Assembly (NCBI GenBank): GCA_964460465.1
Contig: CAYWSB010000010.1
Coordinates: 1-64,000, forward strand
From: SLRI01 sp964460465
Lineage (GTDB): Bacteria > Pseudomonadota > Alphaproteobacteria > Geminicoccales > Geminicoccaceae
Direction of reading: 5' to 3'
Length of the DNA stretch: 64,000 nt
Positions within the stretch are counted from its first letter, which is position 1, and every line of letters begins with the position of its first letter. Positions 31,266-38,810 of this stretch are shown here, one piece after another. The notes under the pieces are model-generated. The model did no database searches, was not told the origin of the DNA, and saw only the letters and a list, made by a program, of their open reading frames with translations. Both the position numbers and the translations under genes were made by a program.

Positions 31266-31931
31266 GTGGCACCCTACTTGGGCTTCCTGATTGGCGTCAT
31301 CGTCGGCGTGATTGGCGCCTGGTGGTTCTTCGAGCGTCGCGATGCGCAGAGCCGCGGTGAGATGGAAGCCGGCTGGAAGAAGAAGCTGGAGCACGTCGAG
31401 GCCGAGGTGAGGCGTGCCGACGCGGCACACGAGGAGACCAAGGAGCGGCTGCGGCAGCTGCAGCAGGAGCAGCGGCCGGCGCCCGCCCCGGCCGAGGCGC
31501 CCGGCCAGCCGTCGGCGGCACCGCCGCGGGCAGCGGGCACGCCCGCGGTGGAGGCCGAGCGTGTCGCCCAGGCGCGGCGGCGGATCGATGCCAAGCTCGC
31601 CCAGCTGCCGGCCGGCTCCTCGGCGCGGCAACGGCTCCTGGCCGAGCGGGCCGCGCTCGACAGCGCATCCGAGACGGCGCCGGCGGCTGCGGGCACGGAA
31701 CAGCCACTGTTCACCGCTCCGCGCGAGGCGCCCGACGATCTCGAGCGGATCCGCGGCATCGGCCCAGTGCTGAAGGAGCGGCTGAACCGGCTCGGGATCA
31801 CCACCTTCGCGCAGATTGCCGCCTTCAGCGAGGCGGACGTGGCGCGCCTCGACGAGGTTCTCGATTTCAAGGGGCGCATCGTTCGCGAGCGCTGGGTGGA
31901 GCAGGCCAAGGCCCTGCGGGGTTCGGCCTGA
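31266..31931 (+). CDS. Membrane-anchored helix-hairpin-helix protein
   Basis: 221 residues. An N-terminal membrane helix (about 3-20) is followed by a charged coiled coil (about 25-75), an Ala/Pro-rich linker, and a C-terminal helix-hairpin-helix domain (about 158-218) with IRGIGPVLKERLNRLGI. Such C-terminal domains appear in alphaproteobacterial NADH-dehydrogenase-associated and DNA-binding proteins, so the target (DNA or protein) is open. It starts at GTG behind GGGAGGAG. Confidence 0.75.
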   Translation: MAPYLGFLIGVIVGVIGAWWFFERRDAQSRGEMEAGWKKKLEHVEAEVRRADAAHEETKERLRQLQQEQRPAPAPAEAPGQPSAAPPRAAGTPAVEAERVAQARRRIDAKLAQLPAGSSARQRLLAERAALDSASETAPAAAGTEQPLFTAPREAPDDLERIRGIGPVLKERLNRLGITTFAQIAAFSEADVARLDEVLDFKGRIVRERWVEQAKALRGSA

Positions 31932-31965
31932 GCCGGCGGCCGGCGAGGCAGGCCGTTCGATTGCG

Positions 31966-31996
31966 AAAAAAACTTTCGTCGGGCGAGGATCCGACG
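31966..31996 (-). terminator. Minus-strand intrinsic terminator with no known minus gene ahead of it
   Basis: On the minus strand CGTCGG...CCGACG (31977-31996, 8-base loop) is followed by AAAG and seven T's (31966-31972). No minus-strand gene precedes it to the right. It may end an unrecognised antisense or small RNA, or be coincidental structure between two plus-strand operons. Bases 31991-32002 also hold the -35 element of the plus operon. Confidence 0.4.
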
Positions 31997-32026
31997 TGAT
32001 CCGCCCGGTCGACGGCGGCGTAAACG
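31997..32026 (+). promoter_or_regulatory. Candidate ECF (RpoE/ChrR-type) promoter of the photo-stress plus operon
   Basis: TGATCC (31997-32002), an 18-base spacer and TAAACG (32021-32026). It has the same -35 and spacing as the element ahead of the photolyase operon at 41102-41131. TGATCC with a TAAGA-like -10 is the recognised RpoE promoter of the singlet-oxygen response in Rhodobacter. A second, weaker TGATCC (32115-32120) with CAAGAG 17 bases later lies closer to the gene. Confidence 0.6.
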
Positions 32027-32061
32027 TCCATAGCCAGCCGGCTGAAAAGCCAGTGGCAATA

Positions 32062-32096
32062 GCCCGCCGGTCTTTCCTCCCCCGGGACCGGCGGGC
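32062..32096. repeat. Strong 11-bp inverted repeat
   Basis: GCCCGCCGGTC (32062-32072) pairs perfectly with GACCGGCGGGC (32086-32096) over 13 bases. It sits in the leader of the plus operon, or, on the minus strand, upstream of the terminator at 31966-31996. A GGCT-GAAA-AGCC tetraloop hairpin is adjacent. The loop reads GAGGAAA on the minus strand, which only superficially recalls RNase P RNA. Confidence 0.5.
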
Positions 32097-32223
32097 CCCG
32101 CCACTCTCGATCATTGATCCGCTCGTGCCCGGCGCGCCAAGAGGAGCGGATGTCGGCTTGCCGCTGCAGCATTGAGCCAACCATCAGGCAGGCTTGCCGG
32201 CCGTTCCAGCACGGAGACTTCGT

Positions 32224-33564
32224 TTGCATATCGGCGTCGTCGGCACGGGTGTTGCCGGGCTTTCTGCCGCGTGGCTGCTCGCGCGGCGCCACCGGGTCAC
32301 CGTGTTCGAGCGAGAGGGGCGCCTCGGCGGCCACAGCCATACGGTGAGCGTCAGGCTGGCCGGCGAGACGGTCGACGTCGATACCGGCTTCATCGTCTAC
32401 AACGAGCGCAACTATCCGGAGCTGACCTCCTTCCTGGCGCATCTGCGGATCGCATCCGAGCCCAGCAACATGTCGTTCTCCGCGAGCATCGATGACGGTG
32501 CGCTCGAGTATTGCGGCGCATCGGTGCGGGCGCTGTTCGCCCAGCGACGCAACCTGTTGCGGCCGCGTTTCTACCGCATGCTCGGCGACATCCTGCGCTT
32601 CAACCGGCTCGGCGTCGCGCATCTGGAAGCGGCCGAGCGCGCCGACTGGACGCTCGGCCGGTTCCTCGCCGAGCATCGCTTCGGGCCGGCGTTCTCCGGC
32701 GCCTATCTCTTGCCCATGGCGGCCGCCATCTGGTCCTGCCCGACCAGCACCATGCTCGGTTTCCCGGCGACCAGCTTCCTGCGCTTCTTCGCCAACCACG
32801 GGTTGCTCACCGTGGCCGACCAGCCGGCGTGGCGCACGCTGACGCGGCGCTCCCGGGACTATGTCGGGCGCATTCGGGCGGTGCTCGGCGACGGCGTGCG
32901 CACCGCGGCCCCCGTGGTGGCCGTGCGGCGGCTGCCGGGTGGCGTCGAGGTGGTGGACGGCCGCGGCGGCCGCTTCGTCTTCGATGCGGTGGTGATGGCC
33001 GCCCACGCCGACCAGACCGCCGCGGTGCTGCTCGACGCCGACGACGAGGAGCGTGCGATCCTCGGCGCCTTCAAGTTCCAGGGCAATCGTGCCGTCCTGC
33101 ACAGCGACCCGTCGCTGATGCCGAAACGGCGTGCGGCCTGGGCGGCCTGGAACTACACTGCCGACAGTCGCAGCGACGGCAGGGGGCGGGTCGCCGTGAC
33201 CTACTGGATGAACCGGCTGCAGAACATCGACGAGCGGCTGCCGCTCTTCGTCTCGATGAACCCGCTGCGCGAGCCGGACCCGGCGCTGGTTCACGGCGAG
33301 CACGCCTACGACCATCCCGTGTTCGACGCGGCAGCGCTTGCCGCACAAGCACGGATCGGGCGGATCCAGGGGCGCGGCGGCGTTCACTACGCGGGCGCCT
33401 GGCTGGGCTACGGGTTCCACGAGGACGGCTTGCGCTCCGGTCTCGAGGCGGCGGCACGCCTCGGCGTCGCCGCCCCGTGGAAGCCGTCCCTCGATGTCGA
33501 GCCAACGATCCCGGCAGCGTCCGGTCGCGGCATTCCCGAGCATGCTGCAGCCCAGTCGGCATGA
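32224..33564 (+). CDS. FAD-dependent amine-oxidase-like oxidoreductase
   Basis: 446 residues. The dinucleotide motif is IGVVGTGVAGLSAAWLL, followed by VFEREGRLGGHSHT; the C-terminal part has HYAGAWLGYGFHEDG. This family (flavin amine oxidase/phytoene-desaturase-like) is regularly encoded with DUF1365 and CFA-like genes in light- and singlet-oxygen-induced loci. It probably acts on membrane fatty acids. TTG 32224 has GGAGA six bases upstream and puts the FAD motif at residue 3; TTG 32194 is less likely. It is the first gene of a five-gene plus-strand operon. Confidence 0.88.
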   Translation: MHIGVVGTGVAGLSAAWLLARRHRVTVFEREGRLGGHSHTVSVRLAGETVDVDTGFIVYNERNYPELTSFLAHLRIASEPSNMSFSASIDDGALEYCGASVRALFAQRRNLLRPRFYRMLGDILRFNRLGVAHLEAAERADWTLGRFLAEHRFGPAFSGAYLLPMAAAIWSCPTSTMLGFPATSFLRFFANHGLLTVADQPAWRTLTRRSRDYVGRIRAVLGDGVRTAAPVVAVRRLPGGVEVVDGRGGRFVFDAVVMAAHADQTAAVLLDADDEERAILGAFKFQGNRAVLHSDPSLMPKRRAAWAAWNYTADSRSDGRGRVAVTYWMNRLQNIDERLPLFVSMNPLREPDPALVHGEHAYDHPVFDAAALAAQARIGRIQGRGGVHYAGAWLGYGFHEDGLRSGLEAAARLGVAAPWKPSLDVEPTIPAASGRGIPEHAAAQSA

Positions 33565-33616
33565 TCGATCCGCCGCATCAGGCGGTTGCGCCGGCGTGAC
33601 GGGCCAGGGTTCCGCC

Positions 33617-34378
33617 GTGGCGCTCCGCTCCCGGCTCTACGAGGGCACGGTGATGCACCTGCGGCTGCAGCCGCTGCGCCACCGGTTCCGCTACCGCGTT
33701 TTCTCAGTGATGCTCGATCTGGACGAGCTGACGTCGATCGGGCACCGCTGCCGGCTGCTGCGGATCGAGCGGCCGGGAATCCTGTCGTTCCGGGCCCAGG
33801 ATCACGGGCCGCGCGACGGCTCGCCGCTCAAGCCCTGGGCGCTGGCGCAGTTCGCCGCGGCCGGCATCGACGCTGTGGCCCGCGTCGAGCTGCTCTGCTT
33901 TCCAAGGCTGTGGGGCTTCGTCTTCAACCCGCTGAGCGTCTATTTCGGCTACGCCGCCGACGGCGCGCTCGCGGGCGTGCTCTACGAGGTCAAGAACACC
34001 TTCGGCGGGCAGCACGTCTATGTCTTGCCGGCCGGCCCGGCCAATCGCGGCACCGACGGCCGCATCCGCCACTCCATCGACAAGTCGTTCTATGTCTCGC
34101 CGTTCATCGACATGGCGGCCTCCTACCATTTTGCGCTGCAGCCGCCGGACGAGACCCTCGAGCTGGTGATCCGCGAGACCGGCCCCGAGGGCCTCTTCTT
34201 CACCGCCAGCCAGACCGGGCGGATGCGGCCGCTCGACGATCGCACGCTTCGGCGCTGTCTCCTGCGCAATCTCGCCATGACGTTCAAGGTGATTGGTGGC
34301 ATTCATGTGGAGGCCCTGCGGCTGTGGCTGAAGGGCGCACCCTATCACCCGAAGGCCACCGGGCAGATCGAAGGTTGA
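33617..34378 (+). CDS. DUF1365 family protein
   Basis: About 253 residues. The conserved opening LYEGTVMHLRLQPLRHRFRYRVF is split here as LYEGTVMH and RHRFRYRVF, and the core FNPLSVYFGYAADG, EVKNTFGGQH and SFYVSPFIDM are all present. The function is unknown, but it nearly always accompanies a flavin oxidoreductase and a CFA-like methyltransferase. GTG 33617 follows an AGGG; GTG 33596 is the alternative. It lies 52 bp after the oxidoreductase. Confidence 0.88.
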   Translation: MALRSRLYEGTVMHLRLQPLRHRFRYRVFSVMLDLDELTSIGHRCRLLRIERPGILSFRAQDHGPRDGSPLKPWALAQFAAAGIDAVARVELLCFPRLWGFVFNPLSVYFGYAADGALAGVLYEVKNTFGGQHVYVLPAGPANRGTDGRIRHSIDKSFYVSPFIDMAASYHFALQPPDETLELVIRETGPEGLFFTASQTGRMRPLDDRTLRRCLLRNLAMTFKVIGGIHVEALRLWLKGAPYHPKATGQIEG

Positions 34379-34409
34379 GTAAGTCGGTTTGCTGGAGGCG
34401 TCAGGATTG

Positions 34410-35687
34410 ATGAAGAAAGCAATGGGCACCCGACAGAACCCCCTCGTCGACACCGCCGCCGACCGCGAGACCGATGGCGCCGCCGGTCGCCTCGGCCCGA
34501 CCGATCGGATGCGGAGCGACACGATCCTGCGCATGTTTCGCCGGCTCCGCCACGGCACCCTCCAGCTGACCCTGCCGGACGGCACCACCGAGACCATCAC
34601 CGGCGACGACGGCGGCCCGCGCGCGGTGCTGCACGTGCGCGACGGGCGGGTGGTCGACCGCTACCTCAAGCACGGCAGCGTCGGCTTTGCCGAGAGCTAC
34701 ATCGCCGGCGAATGGGAGACGTCCAACCTGGCCGATCTTCTGGAGCTGCTCGACCGCAATTACGACGCATGGGGCGATGGCTATTTCGGCCCGCTGCTGG
34801 CGCGCATGGTCGCCCGCGTGCAGCACTGGTTCCGGCAGAACACCAAGCGCGGCAGCCGGCGCAACATCCACGCCCACTATGATCTCGGCAACGAGTTTTT
34901 CGCCGCCTGGCTGGACCCGACCATGACCTACTCGGCGGCCTTGTTCGACCGCCGGCAGGGGGTCGCGGCCGACGATCTCGAGGCGGCCCAGCGGGCCAAG
35001 TACCGCAATCTCTGCCGGATGATCGATCTGCGGCCGGGCCACCGGTTGCTGGAGATCGGCAGCGGCTGGGGCAGCTTCGCGCTGACCGCTGCCCGCGAGT
35101 TCGGTGCCGAGGTCACCAGCATCACCATCTCCAGGGCGCAGCACGAGCTGGCCAGCAAGCGGGTGGCGGAGGCCGGGCTGCAGGACCGGGTCGCGATCCG
35201 GCTGGTCGATTATCGCGATATCGACGGGACCTATGACCGGGTGGCGTCGATCGAGATGTTCGAGGCCGTGGGCGAACGGTATTGGCCGACCTATTTCGGC
35301 AAGGTCAGGGACGTCCTGCAGCCCGGCGGTCAGGCTGGCCTGCAGATCATCACGATCAAGGACACCTATTTCGAAGCCTACCGTCGGGGCGCCGACTTCA
35401 TCCAGCAGTACATCTTCCCGGGCGGCATGCTGCCCTCGCCGACCGCGCTTGCCGAGCAGACCCGGCGGGTCGGGCTCGAGATCACCGACAAGGTGGCCTT
35501 CGGCAGCGACTACGCACGGACCCTGGGGCTCTGGGGGGAGCGCTTCGACGCGGCCTGGGACCGGCTCACGAGCCTCGGCTACGACGAACGGTTCCGCCGG
35601 CTCTGGCGCTACTATCTCGGCTATTGCGAGGCGGGCTTCCGCACCGGCAGCACGGACGTCCTGCAGCTGGCGCTCAGGCGGAGCTGA
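34410..35687 (+). CDS. Cyclopropane-fatty-acyl-phospholipid synthase-like methyltransferase
   Basis: 425 residues. The SAM site is LLEIGSGWGSFALTAA. Other CFA landmarks are HYDLGNEFFAAWLDPTMTYS, MFEAVGERYWP, YIFPGGMLPS and GYCEAGFRTGS. Members methylate double bonds of membrane phospholipids. In this gene context (flavin oxidoreductase, DUF1365, photolyase) the enzyme may be a CfaA/UfaM-type methylase that starts furan fatty acid synthesis in Rhodobacter rather than a true cyclopropane synthase. The start is ATG 34410; TTG 34389 is possible. Confidence 0.9.
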   Translation: MKKAMGTRQNPLVDTAADRETDGAAGRLGPTDRMRSDTILRMFRRLRHGTLQLTLPDGTTETITGDDGGPRAVLHVRDGRVVDRYLKHGSVGFAESYIAGEWETSNLADLLELLDRNYDAWGDGYFGPLLARMVARVQHWFRQNTKRGSRRNIHAHYDLGNEFFAAWLDPTMTYSAALFDRRQGVAADDLEAAQRAKYRNLCRMIDLRPGHRLLEIGSGWGSFALTAAREFGAEVTSITISRAQHELASKRVAEAGLQDRVAIRLVDYRDIDGTYDRVASIEMFEAVGERYWPTYFGKVRDVLQPGGQAGLQIITIKDTYFEAYRRGADFIQQYIFPGGMLPSPTALAEQTRRVGLEITDKVAFGSDYARTLGLWGERFDAAWDRLTSLGYDERFRRLWRYYLGYCEAGFRTGSTDVLQLALRRS

Positions 35688-35714
35688 GCCGCCCGGCATG
35701 CTCGACCCTGCCCC

Positions 35715-37058
35715 ATGACGGCGCCGGCTGCGCGGCACAAGCGGCTCGGCCTTCTCGACCTCATGGCGTTCGGCGGTCTGGCGCTGCCCCTGGCGGCTCT
35801 CAACCTGCCGTTTTATGTCTACCTGCCGACCTTCTATGTTCGCGAGCTCGGGGTCGAGCTCGGCGTCGTCGGCGCCATCCTGCTGGTCGCCCGGGTCATC
35901 GACGTCGGCACCGACCCGATCATCGGCACGCTCGGCGATCGCACCAGCACCCGCTTCGGCCGGCGGCGGCCGTGGGTGCTGGCGGCCCTCCCCCTCCTCC
36001 TGTTCGCGAGCTGGCGTCTCTTCCTGCCGCCCGACGACGCCGCCGGCCTCTACCTCTTCGTCTGGGCCAGCCTCGCCTATCTCGCCTGGACGATGATCCT
36101 GCTCTCCTACAGCGCCTGGGGGGCCGAGCTCTCGCCCGACTACGACGAGCGCTCGCGCATCTTCGGTGCCAGGGAATGTTTCGTGATCCTGGGCGTGTCG
36201 ACCGCCGCCGCCCTGCCGACCCTGATCGGCAGCGACCCCGGCAGCCGGACCACCATGGCCTCGATCTTCTGGCTGATGGCGGTGGCGCTGCCGGTGGCGA
36301 CCGTCATCCTCTTCGCGCGCATTCACGAGCGCGCCTATGTCGAGGCGCATGCGATCCCGTTCCTCGCCGGGATCCGCACGGCGCTGGCGAACCGGCCATT
36401 CCGGCAGCTGATCTTCGCCTATCTCCTGAACGGCGTGGCGAATGGCCTGCCGGCGACGCTGTTCCTGCTCTTCGTGCAGCACGTCATCGTCGCCCCCGAC
36501 GCCGGCGGGCCGCTGCTGCTGCTCTATTTCGCCTCCGGCCTCGTGGCGATTCCGTTCTGGCTCAAGGTGAGCTACCGGATCGGCAAGCACCGGGCCTGGT
36601 CGATCTCGATGCTCTGGGTCTGCCTGGTCTTCGCCTTCGTGCCGTTCCTCGGGGCCGGCGACCTCTGGTGGTTCGCGCTGGTCTGCCTCTTGAGCGGCGT
36701 CAGCCTCGGAGCCGACCTCGCGCTGCCGACGGCGATGCAGGCCGACGTGGTGGATGCCGACACGGTCGAGACGGGCAACAAGCGCGCCGGCTTCTATTTC
36801 GCCCTCTGGAGCATGGCGACCAAGCTGTCGTTCGCGCTCGCCGTCGGCATCGCGTTCATCGCCCTGGAGCTGATGGGCTTCGTCGCCGACTCGTCGGCGA
36901 ACGACGGTGCCTCGCTGCTCGCCCTTTCCACGCTCTACTCCCTTCTGCCGCTCGTCATGAAGCTCGCCTCGATCGGTCTGGTCTGGAATTTCGAGATCGA
37001 CGCGGCCCGCTACGGCGAGTTGCGCAAGAAGCTCGCTGCCGCCGAAGGAAACCCGTGA
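35715..37058 (+). CDS. MFS permease of the GPH (MelB-like) family
   Basis: 447 residues with about twelve membrane helices. VARVIDVGTDPIIGTLGDRTS is the signature loop between helices 2 and 3 (read as DVGTDPIIGTLGDR), and RRRPWVLAALP follows. The family moves glycosides or other solutes with Na+ or H+. Homologues recur in photolyase/CFA loci, where a lipid or stress-related substrate is assumed but unproven. It is 27 bp after the methyltransferase and one base from the DUF3833 gene. Confidence 0.88.
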   Translation: MTAPAARHKRLGLLDLMAFGGLALPLAALNLPFYVYLPTFYVRELGVELGVVGAILLVARVIDVGTDPIIGTLGDRTSTRFGRRRPWVLAALPLLLFASWRLFLPPDDAAGLYLFVWASLAYLAWTMILLSYSAWGAELSPDYDERSRIFGARECFVILGVSTAAALPTLIGSDPGSRTTMASIFWLMAVALPVATVILFARIHERAYVEAHAIPFLAGIRTALANRPFRQLIFAYLLNGVANGLPATLFLLFVQHVIVAPDAGGPLLLLYFASGLVAIPFWLKVSYRIGKHRAWSISMLWVCLVFAFVPFLGAGDLWWFALVCLLSGVSLGADLALPTAMQADVVDADTVETGNKRAGFYFALWSMATKLSFALAVGIAFIALELMGFVADSSANDGASLLALSTLYSLLPLVMKLASIGLVWNFEIDAARYGELRKKLAAAEGNP

Positions 37059-37059
37059 C

Positions 37060-37677
37060 GTGATGATCCGCTCCCTGGTCGCCGCCGTATTCCTGTTAGT
37101 GATAACGGGTTGCTCTGCCATGAAGATCGACGACTTCACCGATACCGGTCCGGAGTTCGTGCCCGAGGAGTACTTCCTCGGCCAGACGCGGGCCTGGGGC
37201 TTTTTCCAGGACCGGTTCGGCACGGTGCGGCGCGAGTTCGTGGTCGACATCCACGGCCACATGGAGGGCGACGTTCTCGTGCTCGACGAGGACTTCGTCT
37301 ATGCCGACGGCGAGATCGACAAGCGCGTCTGGCGGATCCGCTACCTGGGCGACGGCCGCTACGAGGGCGAGGCGGACGACATCGTCGGCATCGCCAGGGG
37401 CGAGCGTCGCGGCAAGGCGATGCGCTGGGGCTACGACTTCGACCTCGCGGTGGGCGACCGGACCTGGCGGGTGACGTTCGACGACTGGATGCTGCTCCAG
37501 GACGAGACCGTCATGATCAACCGCACCACCGTCACCAAGTGGGGCTTCAAGCTGGGCGAGGTCTACATCTTCTTCCAGCGCCTGCCCGCCGAGGAGGCCG
37601 GCAGCGAGAGCGACGCGGCGGCGTCAGCCTGGCACCGCCAGACGGCGGCGTACCAGACGCAGGAGGCCGCCGAGTAG
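37060..37677 (+). CDS. DUF3833 family lipoprotein
   Basis: 205 residues. The signal peptide ends in the lipobox LVITGC (Cys18), so the mature protein is lipid-anchored. The DUF3833 core includes RAWGFFQDRFGTVRREF, DEDFVYADGE and NRTTVTKWGFKLGEV. The function is unknown, but it is a standard member of light-induced photolyase/CFA clusters. Start GTG 37060 or ATG 37063. Its 3' end overlaps the convergent NTF2-like gene by 54 bases. Confidence 0.88.
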   Translation: MMIRSLVAAVFLLVITGCSAMKIDDFTDTGPEFVPEEYFLGQTRAWGFFQDRFGTVRREFVVDIHGHMEGDVLVLDEDFVYADGEIDKRVWRIRYLGDGRYEGEADDIVGIARGERRGKAMRWGYDFDLAVGDRTWRVTFDDWMLLQDETVMINRTTVTKWGFKLGEVYIFFQRLPAEEAGSESDAAASAWHRQTAAYQTQEAAE

Positions 37678-38067
37678 CGGCAGCTTCTCGTAGAGCTGCC
37701 GGGCGGCATCCCAGTAGTCGATATGGGCGACGATCAGGCCGGCGGCGTCGAACCGAATCTCGGAGACGCCGTCGATGGTCATGTCCTGCCGGTAGAGCCG
37801 GTTCTGGATCGTGCAGGTGAACCGCCACTTGATGAAGGCGGTGTCGCCGGCGACCAATGGCGGCTGGGTGACGAAGCGGGGGTTCCGGGTCGTCGCGAAC
37901 ATGTGGTCGAAGACCGCCAGGAGCTTCTCGACCCCCCGGATGTCGTTGAACGGGTCGACGAAATGGACAGTCGGGTGGACCAGCCGGCGCAGCTCGTCCT
38001 TGCTCGCTGGCGAGAGCGTATCGAAGAACCGGGCGTAGGTGGCGGCCCGCTCGGCCACCGTCGTCAT
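37624..38067 (-). CDS. NTF2-like/SnoaL-fold protein
   Basis: 147 residues. TYARFFDTLSPASKDEL, then HFVDPFNDIRG and IKWRFTCTIQ, fit the small cone-shaped NTF2-like fold, with a final DGVSEIRFDAAGLI and HIDYWDAARQLYE. The role is unknown; in related loci this protein travels with the SDR and photolyase genes. Its ATG overlaps the SDR stop (ATGA), so it is translationally coupled. The last 54 bases overlap the DUF3833 gene on the other strand. Confidence 0.85.
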   Translation of the reverse strand: MTTVAERAATYARFFDTLSPASKDELRRLVHPTVHFVDPFNDIRGVEKLLAVFDHMFATTRNPRFVTQPPLVAGDTAFIKWRFTCTIQNRLYRQDMTIDGVSEIRFDAAGLIVAHIDYWDAARQLYEKLPLLGGLLRLVRRRLAVPG

Positions 38068-38810
38068 TGGCCGGTGCTCCGGCCGACCAGCGGGAAGTAG
38101 AGCCGGTAGGGCAGCAGCCGCAGGATCTTCAGGATCAGCACGAAGGCGGTGGGAAAGGCGATCTCGAACCGGTCGCTCTCCAGCCCCCTGGCGATGACCC
38201 GGGCCGCCTCCTCTGCGGACACGAGGAACGGCATGGCGAACTCGTTCTTGTCGGTCAGCGGTGTCTTGACGAAGCCCGGGTTGATCAGCTGCAGCTTCAC
38301 GCCGGTGCTGCGCAGGTCGAAGGCGAGCGATTCGATCATGTTGATCAATCCGCCCTTGCTGCAGCCGTAATAGGCGCTGGTCGGCAGTCCGCCATAGCCG
38401 GCGACCGACGCAACCACGGCGAGCCGGCCGGCATTGCGCGCGAGCATGCCGGGCAGCACCACCTCGATGCCGTTGGCGACGCCCATCACGTTGAGCTCGA
38501 GCAGCTGCCTGAGATCGTCGGCCTTGAAGTCCCTGGCTGCCACCGGGTGGTGGGTACCGGCGTTGAGCACGACGGTGTCGGGCGGCCCGCCCGCCGCCTC
38601 GATGGCGGCCAGGGCAGCGGCCAGCGCCACCTTGTCGGTGACGTCCAGCGGCAGCGCGTGGATGCGGCCCGAGTGTTTCGCCGCCAGGGCCTCGAGCTTG
38701 TCGGCACTGCGCGCGCTGGCCCAGACCTCCTTGCCATCCTCGGCCAGGCGCCCGGCCAGGGCCGCGCCGATGCCGTAGCTCGCCCCCACGATCCAGACAC
38801 GGCCGGTCAT
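38064..38810 (-). CDS. Short-chain dehydrogenase/reductase (SDR)
   Basis: 248 residues. The cofactor loop is IVGASYGIGAALAGRLAEDG, followed by the NAG-type motif VLNAGTHHP. The catalytic Tyr/Lys is in YYGCSKGGLINM. The C-terminus is hydrophobic (FVLILKILRLLPYRLYF), suggesting membrane association, which suits a lipid substrate. ATG 38810 overlaps the photolyase stop by four bases. It belongs to the DUF6134-photolyase-SDR-NTF2 operon. Confidence 0.9.
   Translation of the reverse strand: MTGRVWIVGASYGIGAALAGRLAEDGKEVWASARSADKLEALAAKHSGRIHALPLDVTDKVALAAALAAIEAAGGPPDTVVLNAGTHHPVAARDFKADDLRQLLELNVMGVANGIEVVLPGMLARNAGRLAVVASVAGYGGLPTSAYYGCSKGGLINMIESLAFDLRSTGVKLQLINPGFVKTPLTDKNEFAMPFLVSAEEAARVIARGLESDRFEIAFPTAFVLILKILRLLPYRLYFPLVGRSTGQ

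Noticed and set aside
27490..31290. 1266-codon plus-strand frame through the Atm1-type ABC gene and the GMC gene
   Set aside because: Opposite or out of frame with two clearly conserved proteins; its translation is a shadow.
32073..32096. RNase P-like GAGGAAAG segment on the minus strand
   Set aside because: The rest of the RNase P RNA core is missing and only about 130 bases remain before the terminator.
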